Part shown: positions 12,446 to 24,225 of the stretch, piece after piece | Layout of the letters: each line of letters opens with the position of its first letter | Position numbering within the stretch: position 1 is the stretch's first letter | Assembly (NCBI RefSeq): GCF_040802235.1 | Contig: NC_133160.1 | Span: forward strand, 96,120,660-96,184,659 | Length of the DNA: 64,000 nucleotides | Direction of reading: 5' to 3' | DNA from: Manis javanica | Lineage: Eukaryota; Chordata; Mammalia; Pholidota; Manidae | Translations under genes and position numbers: made by a program | Notes under the pieces: model-generated | What the model was told of the DNA's origin: nothing | Databases searched by the model: none | The model's input: only the letters and a program-made list of their open reading frames with translations

Positions 12446-13110
12446 TCATTTTCCCTGGAACTTATGTCTTCTGTTTTCCTGTATCTATTCAATATTAAGA
12501 TGTTTTAGCCCATATTCATACAATAGAGCTGAATTACATCTCCAGTATACATAAAAATGGGACCTTTCGAGAATATGGTTTATTTAGGGCATACTTGTAT
12601 TTTCACAACAGCCAGGTTTCTATTACTAAAATAAATTATTGAAAAATCATCTCAATAAGCCATACACTCATGAATTCCTTTATTTTTTCCTGTGAATGCG
12701 GAATTTTACTATATTAAGTTTTGAAAATTAGCTTTAGAGACGTGAGTATGATTATGCCAACGTGTTTGCAAGTATGTCATGCAAATTGGTGGAGGAAAAG
12801 TAGATTAAGAGCGAAGTAGAGTAAAATGACAATAGCAATCTGTTCAGAAATAGTTGGACACTTGGAAACCCAGCTCAACTCGGGTTTTCTGAAGCCATTT
12901 CATTCCAATAGATGTTGAAAACAAACATGTTATTTTACTTGTAGCCACGTATTCTTACACATACCATCAGTCCAAAATGACAGGTAAACAAGACTGTATT
13001 ACCTAGTTGTCAGAATCCCAGTAGAGGAAGGCCACAGCTATTGGGAATTCATAGAAACCCTTTCTTGTCCAACTTTGTGAAAAATGAGCTAATAAGTTGG
13101 CTTAGAAAGA

Positions 13111-13147
<37 letters not shown>

Positions 13148-15129
13148 TATATGTGATATACAGCCTGATAGAGAAGTAACCATGAAAAAATCACTAACAC
13201 AAAGAACTTGACCAAAACCTCCATTACTTTACAGAACTACATTCATAGAAATAGTCTTAAAATACATTTTAGTGACAGAATTCATGGCAGAGGGCATGAT
13301 TTTTAATCCTCATGAAAACATGAGTTGAAGGAAAACCTTCTTGTTGAAAATGTTCACTTTTAACTAAAATAATCATATATATTTTTTCTTTTTGACTACA
13401 TGTTTGGTCTTTAAAAGAGCATTTAAAAATATTACCTTAGAATAATCTCTGCAGTGAGACTATTGAATCTAAATGCAATGGATGGGACACAAAAGGTTAT
13501 TAAACTTTTGTTTTCCTAAAAATTTCTATGATTCATCTCACATTCTGCTGTCAAATGTGGGCACAATTAACTTAATGATACCAATTAAATAATTCACTGA
13601 CTTCTTAATTTGAGTCTGAGATGGTTATGAATGATACCCATTTTTCTTTTTCTTAAGTTTCCAAGTTTTTATTTTTTTTACTACCTAATCTTCTACTTAT
13701 GTGGTCATGGTGGATTTTATACTCCTTTGCTATTTACTGAATCAATAATTAATGGGTAAGTAATAGAACTTATTTTCCCACTTTTACTGCCTTTCCACTA
13801 AAAATGACTTTTTCAGCTTCTGTCACTGCCTTAAGTTTATAGTCCTGGAGATAAAGCACAAGTTTGGGAAACAAACAAAAATAGATAAATCAAAGTAAGA
13901 TAACATTAATATTCTAGCTTTATATGCTTTGATATAATATTATTTATATGCTTTTAATATAATATATTCTAGCATAATAAGCTTTATCTTCTGAAAAATT
14001 TGGTTATTTATGTGTTTCCTACCAAATTAATGTTTCACCTTTCTCTTTTCTTCAAAAAAGGAATATAATTATAGCAGTAACATATGTCCCACTGTGCATT
14101 TACTTATTTTGCTTTTCAAATTATCCCAGAGCAGAAGTATAAAAAATTAGCATATTAAAAATAACTTTAATATTAGCAGCTTAAAACTAACAGCTCAAAG
14201 TCATTTAAAAAGACTCTCATGCTATTTGAGAAAACCAAGTGGAATCAATAGTCAAATATATATAGAATTTATGTATGGAATTAAAAAAGGTAAACTCCAT
14301 AAACCAAATTGTGGTGTTCTAAATAATCTTTTATCATCTCTACAATCTCTGGTACATAGTATTTTTAGTAAATATTGGCTAAGTGGAATAATGAATTAAA
14401 ATTTAATACTTGAACATTTCAGAAAGAGATCACTTATTCTTTGTTACTTGCAAATAACTCTTCAGGGAAATATGGCCCTCCTTTGATGAAACTCTTGCAA
14501 TGTGCAACTGTTTGGAAACCTCTAAGCATGTGGGGATTTAAGGATTTATTTTATGATCAGCTGAGTAATAGCATATTCTCTCTTTGCCTGGTTGAAGATA
14601 GAAAGAATGACCTTTCATCACAGAGAATATTATTTACAAACAAGGTAATAGGACTTGCTATGCTTCTCTACTGGAACAGTCAAGCAATAATGTCTTGACT
14701 TTCCAGCCACACGGCTAAGAGAATCCTGAGAGATTGATTTGAGTGCTTCTGAAGCCTTTGGAATTAAAACATTAGAGAGAGGAGGCAGGCAGCATCTACT
14801 TTCATTTGCCAACTACCTCTCTCATCTTGAAATTTCTTCGTGCATTTCTGAATTTTGTTTGCAGTCTCATTTCAAGTAAAAGGGTTTTCTTTAGTGGGGG
14901 AGCACTTTGGAGAAGGCACTCTCTTCTGTATAATTGACCTGTCTATTCCTATGCTAGAGCTCAACAGCTTTAATTATTCTAGTTTCATATTTTAACACCT
15001 AGTAGGACTTAGTTCCTTCTCCTTGCCCATTAAAGGATCTGTAAGCAGGAGAGTAAATTGCTCAAATTTGATTTTGAGATGCTTCATTTTGGTTCACTTT
15101 AGGATCAATTTAGAGGGGACCAAATTAGC
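12446..15129. other. Gene-free AT-rich stretch
   Basis: The only clear structures are the CA microsatellite at 13113-13143 and a short duplicated AT-rich motif ('ttatatgctttgatataata' type, two copies) near 13919-13968. The 85-residue plus frame at 14441-14698 has no domain, conserved start context or compositional change, and I do not call it. Confidence 0.5.
13113..13143. repeat. (CA)n microsatellite
   Basis: An uninterrupted run of about 15 CA dinucleotides followed by ACATACATATATG. It is likely to be length-polymorphic. Confidence 0.95.
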
Positions 15130-16600
15130 AATAAAGAAAGTAGTAAGAATGCTGTTGCAGTAATTTAAGTGAGAGATGTTAAGCCTGGAGCCAAAGTGGA
15201 GATGGTTAGAAATTAGGGAAGGGTTTAAGAAAAAAAATAACCAAAATCAGCACTGTTGGATAACCAATTAAATGACGAGATTTTTCATCACCTGAAATAG
15301 AGAGTACAGGGTCAGGTTGCACAGGTGATGGAGCAAGTAAAGATGAGTTCAGTTTGAGTGCATTGAATTTGCAGTGCTTTTGTGAAAGCACTTAGATGGA
15401 AATATTCAAATAGTTGAAGCTATGTCTAAAAATTTGGAAGAGGATTGGACTAGAAATACATATTTGGGAGCCAAAAGAATTCATTGTAGTCATGATATCA
15501 CTTAAAGACTATAAAAACTGAAAAGAAGAAAGGCCCGAGAATAGAACCCCACAGAATGTCATCAGTAAAGAGGTTGGTAGAGACAAGGTCCTAACAAGTA
15601 TAAGGGGTACAAATATCGGATAAATAGGAGCAGCCTTGGAAATCAGCTGGTGCTTGATGGTATCAAATGCAGTAATAAAAAGATTGAAATGTTCTTTGAA
15701 TTTAGCATTTTGTAAGACTAGTAACATTGGGCAGAGTTGTTGAGGACTGAAGCCAAATGGTAGATGGTTGAAAAGTGAATCATTATTGAGAGTTAAAAAC
15801 TGAGTTGTGGACTACTCTGAAGAATTTGGATGAGAAGAGAAGAGCAGTGAAGAGTGGCGAAAGGTAAATTCAGGGAAAAATGAGCATGTTTTATGACGGC
15901 AGAAACTTGATTATAGGCCAGAGCCAGGAGAGTGATAGAAGGGATGATTGATGGGAACAGATCTGGCAGAGGTAGGAAGGGGTGAGATCACGTTATAAGC
16001 AGAGGGTTAACTTTACAAAGACTTTCTTTGAAACTCAGTGAATTGAAGGATAGACATAAGGTAGATATTTTTCTAGGTAAGAGATCAGAAATTTCAGAGA
16101 GATTATACCTGTTGCAATCAGCTTTCTTAGCAGAGTGGGAGTAAAGATAATCTCCTGGAACTGAGACCATCATGTGATGAGTTGGTTCTTGGAAAAGTTG
16201 TTAAGATAAATGACAAAGATGTTATCTAAAGATGAATAAAAAGGTTGGTTGGCGAAGTGGGGAACCATAAATAGTCAGTAGTTTAAGAAATAGTATCCAA
16301 GTGAGTGCAGTTAAAAATTAAAATTCTCAAAAGATCAATGCGGTTAGTCAAACAATATTTTTTGTGATCAAACAGAAGTTCCTAACTGTTCAGAGATAGA
16401 TAAGAGGCTAAGAAAGGACTGAAAGACTAGAAGAAAATGGTAAGAACAAGAAACTTGTAAAGTCTTTCATTGCATAAGGACAGATAGAGGGTATAAAGAG
16501 ATAAAAAGCTAGGTATTTGGAGTTTCCAAAATTTTTAGAAGGAGCAGGGCTGACAAGATTCAATGTTAGTTCATGGAATGAGTGAAAATTAAGGTTATAG
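15130..16600 (+). repeat. Ancient mammalian repeat block, family unnamed
   Basis: The block follows the segment order of a long, old mammalian repeat that also appears at 27830-28540: 'gtaatttaagtgagagatg', then 'gatgagttcagtttgag', then 'aatacatatttgggagcc', then 'agaatagaaccccacagaat', then 'gcttgatggtatcaaatgc'. I know this kind of sequence from many mammalian loci but cannot name the family safely. No coding capacity remains. Confidence 0.5.
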
Positions 16601-16671
16601 AAATTGGGGAGATGCAGGGATTGTTTGGGTGTTTGAATGAGTCATGAACACAGATGTATAAATCTTGATTA

Positions 16672-16768
16672 TCACTTGCTTGGAATCTCACAGCTAGTAT
16701 GTGCCAGAGTCAGGATTCCAATGCAAGCAGTCTAGCCTCTGATCCATCAATTTTAACCACTGAGTATC
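16672..16768 (-). repeat. MIR SINE fragment
   Basis: The 5' half of an antisense MIR: 'ctcacagctagtatgtgcca', 'gagtcaggattccaatgc' and 'ttttaaccactgagtatc'. The 77-residue frame over it is not a gene. Confidence 0.7.
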
Positions 16769-18149
16769 ATAAATCTTTACATAAGGATGATGTAAGAATG
16801 CTATGCTATGGGCAATCAGCAGAAAGAAAACACCTTCTGGTCCTGCCACTCATGGGAGATAAGAAAATGAGCTACTTCCACTGGAGAAAGATACAATGTA
16901 ACACATATCCCTTGATGCAGAGCTATATCTAGTTAAGTCATTCTATGAAAATTTTGAGGAAATAGAAGCATTTTTCTACAATGAAAGGGGAGTTCAGAAG
17001 AAGGATTTAAAAGGGGTTGGAAAGAGAGATTTAGCCATCATAAGGAAATCTAAGGCAGACTGTACTACTTGGCTTTCCCATGAAACTGAAAAAGGGGGAA
17101 AGAAGAAGAAGACAAGCATCAGTAGCAATGAGGAGAACAGAGAGGTGAGGAGGAGGGCAGAACGAGGCACACAGGCTGTGTGCTCTTCACAGCGACACAG
17201 ATGTCAAATACACAAAACACGAACATTATCTGAATATCATAAACATGTATTTTTCCTTTCCTAAGCTGTCAAAACACATCTCAGAACTCTTTTTTAGCCT
17301 GGCCCCTGATTAGCTGGTTCATCAACTGGACATTTGTGGTCCAATAGTAACACAGTTCACACTTTTGAGATTTTGCATATGGTACATGACAAGTACTCAG
17401 TAAAACTTGTTGAAACCTAAATCTAAATACCATCTGATTTAACTCTTTGCTTATTCTTTTTTGGAGGAACTGGAATAAGGAGGTGATTATGGAAAGGGAG
17501 TAAAAGCTATTTAGAGAAGAGTATGGGAAGTACAATGGAAGACCAAAGCTGACAGTGGCTCATCTCCATCTGACTCTGCATGTGCTCCATTTCCACCTAA
17601 ACCATGGAACAATCACACCCACTCACCACAATATTTCTTCAGTGAAAATGCTGACTTTCAGAAGGAAAATGATTTATTAATACTGGAAGTTTATATTCCT
17701 ATTCCTAGTTGAGCATCCATTCACTTGAGATGGAGAGGGAGTGTGGAGGTGTGGTGCTAAGACAATATCAGCTGCTTCCAGATATGATGTGGCCTTCCCA
17801 CCCCTCCTTTTCTTTTATAGAAATTTCTGTGCAGCCGTTTTCTTCCCATGCTTCTGGTAACAGGCCTCCCCTTTATTAGGAGGGACCTCACTTGTGAGAC
17901 TTAAGTGGCGTAGACTTCCCCCCAGAAAAGTGGACATGGGACCCAGTCTGGCTCATCAGAGAAGTGCACCCCTTTGGCCACAGGGATTGGTTCAGCAGCC
18001 TAGCAGAGCCACTCAGGACTTCTCCAGGACTTTGCCAAGAAAATGAGAGAGAGGGATATTCTATTCTCTGGGATTGCTAACTTAAGAGTGCTATAAATCT
18101 ATAGCTGCTGGTGGTCATTTAGATAATGGAGAATATTTTAGAGAGGTAA
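16769..18149. other. Gene-free stretch
   Basis: No gene is supported. At 17870-18010 the phrase 'tggacatgggacccagtctg' plus 'gctcatcagagaagtg' resembles an old interspersed repeat that I cannot name. A purine-rich run lies at 17093-17160. Confidence 0.45.
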
Positions 18150-18960
18150 AGGAGTAGGTTGAAAATATAGAAAGATGGAAAATGGGGTTGGAAAGATAGG
18201 CTGGGCTCTGTTAAATTGTAAAGCACTTATGTGACAGAGAAATTGGATGTAGCCCTGTAGGCAAAAGGGTACCAGCAATGGTTTAAGAAGAGCTGGTGGT
18301 ACAGGAACCTGAAACTGTGGTTGGTCCACCTTTTATTTTTCTAGAAAAAATAACTGTGTCATTAATGCATAGATAGGTAGGACTATGAAGAGACAGAGGA
18401 AACTGACCAATTCAGTGCCAAAGCAATTTTCCCTGTAATAAATAACAACAATATGGACCATGGTATGGACAGTAGGGCTGCACAAAGTCAAGACTACATC
18501 TGTGATAGAATGAGTAGGGTTTTAGTGACATAATGAATATTAAATTTAAGAGAGAGAGGAAAGAATCATGGATCATTCACAATTTTCTGGCTTAGGACAT
18601 TATAAACGTGTAAGCCATTAATAGTGATAGAGCATAGAAGTCAAAAAGGCTTTAAAAGGAGCTGAGGACAATTAATGAATTTGGATGAGTTCAGCTAAAG
18701 CCTGTATTATCCATATAAAGGAGTCTTGGAAGCATTATAAGTCTGATGCTCACGAGTAAGGTTAGGGTGGCATTATAGAAGTGGCAGCCATTGGCATACG
18801 GCTGGTAACTAAAGTCACTTTCTCCCTGGGAGAATGGATTGCATAAAAAGAGAAGATTGACAAAGGAATGAAAAGAGATTACTACAGAGGATGAAGAAAA
18901 TCAAGGACAGTGTTAGTGACATGAAACCTAGATAGACATTCAATAGCTGTCGGGAAATCA
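18150..18960 (+). repeat. Possible second copy of the unnamed ancient repeat
   Basis: The purine-rich, stop-rich text is similar in style and in partial phrases ('aatcatggatcattcacaat', 'gatgagttcagctaaag') to the blocks at 15130-16600 and 27830-28540. Homology is weak by eye and the boundaries are approximate. Confidence 0.3.
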
Positions 18961-21596
18961 AGGAATTTAAGGATTAAACAATATCCATTAACACTACCAT
19001 TTAGGATGTTACCTGGACCTTAGCATGGACTTTCACTGCAGTGAGAGGGTGAAAGTCAAATTACTTAAAGAGAATAGACAATTAAGACTTAGATCTGGAT
19101 GAAAACTAGGGTAGCATATAGAGAACAAGAATGTAGAAGGCTTTTTTGTCTACTGGTTTAATGTTTTAGGTGTGAAATTTGAGGGAAGAGACAATAATGG
19201 AGGAATCAATCTCTGAAAAATTGAGATGGGATCTAGAACACAGGTAGAAAGATTTCTTAATTTATTTAATTATTTCCCTAACCACACTTAATTTTCTTCT
19301 CCTGATGCCTCTGTTAATGTGACCAGGCTATTATCTAATTTTAAGTTCTAAAAATAGGTAATTTTAAAAAGATCTTTTCAAAAGGATTAAATTTTCTGAT
19401 GACAATTTTCTAGCTTTTAGAAAGGATTATAGTCTCTAAGGAATCATATACATTCTCAAACAACCTATCTCAGATTTACATACACATAATTTCAGTGAAA
19501 CCATAAGCAACTAGTGTGAGATATCATTTTTAACACTAAATTACAGGTTCATTACAACATAGGGAACACTCCATTTATATTTTCATTTTTGTTTTACTTA
19601 TATTTCCCATGTAGCCTCCATCTTTAACCTCAAGATTTGAGTTTAATTTATATTAATTGCACTCTGATCATTCTTGTTTTTTTGTAATTAAACCTAGAAA
19701 GAACCAAAGTGCTCTGCTTGAAAAGTTTTCTTTTAGTTTAACTTTCATTCAAAAAATAAAATTTATTTGGTATTCATGCTTTCTACTTCAGGTATAAAAT
19801 ATATGATAGATAATTTTTACATTATGTATGATTCTATACATATCATGTAAACATATATGATAGAATGAATAGTATCTGAAGTAATCTTGGGTTATGTAAT
19901 ATAAGAACATATTATTTGTGACATTTCCTTTAAATTGAAAAGGAATTTATCTTTGCAGGAATTTAAATATTAAGTCATCCCATATTGACATATAATGAAA
20001 GTCCAGTAAACTGTATTGTTTAAAATTGACTTACATAAACTTAGGGAAAAACAAATGAATAGGAAATAAACACCTATGTAAGCCTTTAAAGACAGCTTGC
20101 ACATATCACGTATGTTCAGTTGGGATTTTATTAATTAACCCAAGGACTACTGCTGCACTTAGTTTGTTGATATTAAAAAATGTCAACTGGCATACCTTTA
20201 AAGTTCATCTAGTGATATAAATACAAATTATGTTTTGCTTCTGGCAAAAAGCCACAAGATATAACATAGATATGGTAAATTTATGTCCAATGATAGTCAC
20301 GTAGGCCATTGGCCAAAAGGAACATCAGTGTAAGAAAGAAAATCCAATACTGAAACTAACTTCTATTGAAATAATCTTATCTAAATTGCACACACAAAGA
20401 TTAGTTTACAGTGTGCACTTTACATAAGAAGTTGAAGTCATCCTTAATCTAACCAACAATGAAAGAGCTCTTGAGCCAGGGTATGCTTTGTTCCTAACTC
20501 TCCCTTCCTTCTCAGCTCCTTTGGTGCCTGAACACATAAGAAATCATTATTAGAAAGAAAGACAAAAACCGCGGAACATTTAATGTACGGGAGATTGAAA
20601 TGAAGTTAAGCACTAGAGGGCCCTCCTTAAAATCTTCCTGATTCTGGTTGCTGTTTATCTCAGAACAGTTCCTATGGGGACAGGATTAAACGGAGGCACA
20701 CATGGTTACAAAATATAAGAAAAAACTAAATGCTTTTATAATTGTGCTCTTAAAAGCACAAACACCCCATAATTATATTTTCTTGGAATAAAGAAGAAAT
20801 ATAAGGAGATTGAATTTGAAATACACGTGAGAATTCTGGAACAATTTGGACTGGTGATCTTAAAATCCAAGAGTTGTCTTTGTTCTTTAATTGACTCCTT
20901 CACGGATGAGGGAAAGCTCAGCCTCTCATCCCTGCTGTTTGACACCTCCGTGAGCTTTTGTGCCTTTTAGCAGTGTTTCTACAACGCTGGCAGGAAAACT
21001 GAGCAAGACTCAGTTAAAGAAGAAGAAACTAAATTCTGTATCCCCTCCCTCCCATAGATCAGCAATAGATGCATTCACAGTGAATGCAGCTTAGTGCCTA
21101 AATCAATGATACTGTTTCCAATGAATATCCCCCAGTCTTAATATTGATCTTCACAGAACAACAGATGGAGCTTCCTTTTCTTTATTTCAGTTCTCACATT
21201 TTAGGGAGGGTTTAGGGTAGAGATTTTGAGAAACAGTAGCAAGAAAGACAGTGAGTTGTCAAGGCAATGATGTAGCTTTGCCTTACAGTAAAGACCATGC
21301 AGCCCAGAGCTCCCGGGTTCATTTGCATATAGCGTTGTTATCCTTTACAAGGCTTAACTACTTGCTGTCCTTTCCTGGCCATAATCTCCTGTTTATCTCC
21401 AGTGTAAAGTGGAACTACAATGCATGGTTCTGATAAAGGATTTAATTTAAGCCCTTTAAAGATGAGTAAGATTATATTATTTTTAGTAGTGTAAACTTCT
21501 GGTGAGGCATAAAAAAGATTTCCTCCTCAAAGAAATCATCTTACATGTAGAAAATTCCAGTTTGATTGTAAAACAGTATAACTGAGAGAGACGTAG
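18961..21596. other. Gene-free AT-rich stretch
   Basis: No gene is recognised. A partly repetitive AT-rich segment lies at 19790-19875 (two copies of a 'tatgatagat/tatgatagaa' type phrase). Small frames near 20736-20945 and 21251-21433 have no domains. Confidence 0.5.
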
Positions 21597-21835
21597 TGTT
21601 TTACAGTTCACAAAGTAATTTTTGCATACATAATCCCATTTGATTTTTTTATAATAATATTGTAACCTAGTTAAGACTAATATTATTACCCCTATTTTAC
21701 AGATGAGAAAAATTGAGGTCTAGAAAGATTAATCTGTTAAGAGAATATTCAGCTGGTGAATGTTTAGCATGAATTTAGGGACTCAAATCCAGTTCCCTGT
21801 CTCCAAACCTTTTCCACTATATTATGATGTGTCAT
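21597..21835 (-). repeat. MIR-type SINE
   Basis: Antisense MIR/MIR3-like: 'gttcacaaagtaatttttgc', 'acccctattttacagatgag', 'actcaaatccagttccctg' and 'ccttttccactatatta' in the expected order. Confidence 0.8.
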
Positions 21836-23044
21836 AAAATGACCTTTTTCATCCCATTTTAATTAATGTGATCCTTTTAATTAATATGATTCTCCCCACA
21901 CTCCCTGCCCCCAAAACCCATAAATTGAAAACAAAGCAGTTCCTGTAAGAGAAGCAAACCTCTGTTCTACATTTTAGAAAAAATTCTCATATGGAAATTT
22001 ATATTGGGGGCACAGAGGGATGTAATTATATAACGTCCTTAACAACATCAGTGTTGTGAATGGTTTATCAGGTTTGTCAGTTGCTTTAGACACTTGCTTA
22101 AATCTAAGGGCTTGCTGTCAAAATGCAACTCAATAAAAATTATTTTAAAGAGGAGTCAAGACAACATTACCCAAATAGGCAGCTCTCTACTCACTTTATT
22201 TAGTCCAGGAATTTAGGTAAGCCTGAGAGTATGGCTATGGTAGCCTAAGTGAAATTTGTAGTAACACCCAATTGATCGTAAGAGACAGAAGTTAAACTGT
22301 TTAGCCAACAAGCAAATTCATTGGCTTATTATGCAGGCAAATTGTGCTAAAGGTCAGGGGTGTCTGGAACTGAGGATTTGAATGTCCCTTTTTCCATGTT
22401 TGTCTCAGCGTGTCTCTACATGTCTTCACTCTCGGAGACTGATTTCCTTCTCACATTGGGAACATAGCTACCAACAGCTCTGAAGCTCTTATTCTCAAAT
22501 ACTCCTTTCTGGAAGGAGAAAAATCTCCAAGCAAGACTTGCTATCCTATTTTTAAAAGGTGGGGAAGAATCCTGATTTGAGTTCCTCTAGCTCTTGTCAC
22601 GTGCCCATCTCGGAGACAAATCGCCATGAGAGACAGTTCTGCCATTAGTCCAGTTTGAGTGTCAGCTGCTCATTTGTGGACCAATAATTAAAGTCAAGGG
22701 ATGAAGTGATATAAAATGATGGCAATTCCTATTTGAATCATGGAGTTCTTTGGAGGAGAGGTGTACAGTAGGTTTCCCTCCTCCAAATGGAAGAAAGAAT
22801 TACAGGTAAAAGAAACAATGGATGCTCTACTGCAAGCCTTAACAATATTCCCAAATGTTTTTTTTTCCCCCAGCTATTTTCACATGGAACAAATATATTA
22901 TTTGTTCCAACTTCTTTAGCTGTACTTTCCTTAATTTAGGAAACACTTATCTGTTCATTCATTTCACCCCTTTTATTGTTCTAAAAAAGATCTAATGTAC
23001 ACCAAAAATAACTTACCCTCAGAAAACAGTAAATCCTAACTTAG
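21836..23044. other. Gene-free stretch
   Basis: A 19-bp-period direct repeat of TTTTAATTAATRTGATYC lies at 21857-21892, and a perfect hairpin lies at 22885-22909 (see findings). No gene is seen. Confidence 0.5.
22885..22909. other. Perfect 11-bp hairpin
   Basis: TGGAACAAATA at 22885-22895 and its exact complement TATTTGTTCCA at 22899-22909 are separated by 3 nt. It is possibly a palindromic factor site or chance, with no transcript context. Confidence 0.8.
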
Positions 23045-23320
23045 AAGCTAGTGTATCCTAGTAGTTAAAAAAATAGACCCTACAGTGAGACTGTCCAGGT
23101 TTAAATCCTGGCCCTGTCCCTTGCCGGCTCTGTCCCTTGCCTGCTGTAGGACCTTAGGTCATATGACCTCTCAGGATTTCAATTATCTCATGTGAGAAAT
23201 GGAGAAACTCAGCAAAACCTACCTCAGAGGACTGCTGTGAGGATCATGTGAAACTGTATCATTACATTGTTAGAACAATGGCACACAGTAAGTGCTCAAT
23301 AAATACTACTATTATTAATA
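23045..23320 (+). repeat. MIR SINE
   Basis: Sense MIR: 'cctagtagttaaaaaaatag', 'tgtccaggtttaaatcctgg' (the tRNA-like B-box region), 'taggaccttaggtcatatga' and 'agtaagtgctcaataaatac'. It carries a small internal duplication of CTGTCCCTTGCC near 23115-23142. Confidence 0.9.
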
Positions 23321-24035
23321 TTAAAAGGAAAGAGTTAAACCCCAATTTTTCCCTTGGGGCAAAATTTGGCATTGGTGAATGTGTTTCTTCTTGACGAGGC
23401 CAGACTCTGGGTCACCATGCCTAATACCCCATGCCATTCCGAGATAATACAGACTTCAGGAAAATCGGGCAGTATGCGTACTTTTCCACTGCATCCCCAA
23501 TATTGTTGGGGAGGTAAAATTCAATCGAAGTTAAGGGAGACAGAGAGAGACAATTTCAACTTGGGTCTCAATGACAGTAAATGAAGATTATAGATGGGTT
23601 GGTTATATATATGCATATTAGTCTTTGGGCCTTTCTTCATCTTTTGATAAAAAGCTTTTTCTCTACTGCCTGCCTCCCTGAATTGTTCAGGTGTGTTCAG
23701 TATGGTTAATGACCTATCAGGACTCCAGTCTCCCTTCTCAATAAAATAAATGCAGACTATCAATAATCAACTTCAAATATAGTTTTGATCCTGCTATTAA
23801 ACTCAAAATTCAGTATTTTTAATTACTCATTTCATAAAAATAAAATGGCTGCCCATGAACTTTAACATATGTGATCAATTAGTAAATACTAGTCAATACC
23901 CTCTGCTTTCATTTTCAAGTGTTCCTGAATTCTTCTATTTTGCCAGATAAACATATTTGTATGTTCTACTATTACTACTCTTGCTTCTACTTCCACTCCT
24001 ACTTGTACTCCCACCAGAGATATTTAAAATACATA
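23321..24035. other. Gene-free stretch
   Basis: Small overlapping frames on both strands (23354-23763) lack any domain. No other element is recognised. Confidence 0.45.
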
Positions 24036-24225
24036 AATTGTGTACCAAGCACTGTCCTAAGCACTTTACATACAGTAAGTCTCACTACAACTCCTGAAGT
24101 AAGCATTATTTTTCCCATTTTATGGAGACTTGGAGGTTAAATGACTTTGCAAAAGTCATAGATAGTAATTGGAAAACCCAGAATGCAAAATGCATCTGTT
24201 TCAGAATGCTAAAACTCAGTTGCCT
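24036..24225 (-). repeat. MIR SINE
   Basis: Antisense MIR: 'gcactgtcctaagcacttta', 'tttcccattttatggagact' and 'ggttaaatgactttgcaaaa'. Confidence 0.85.

Noticed and set aside
13113-13143. CA run considered as a possible CRISPR-like or satellite array
   Set aside because: Plain dinucleotide microsatellite, no spacers or longer unit.
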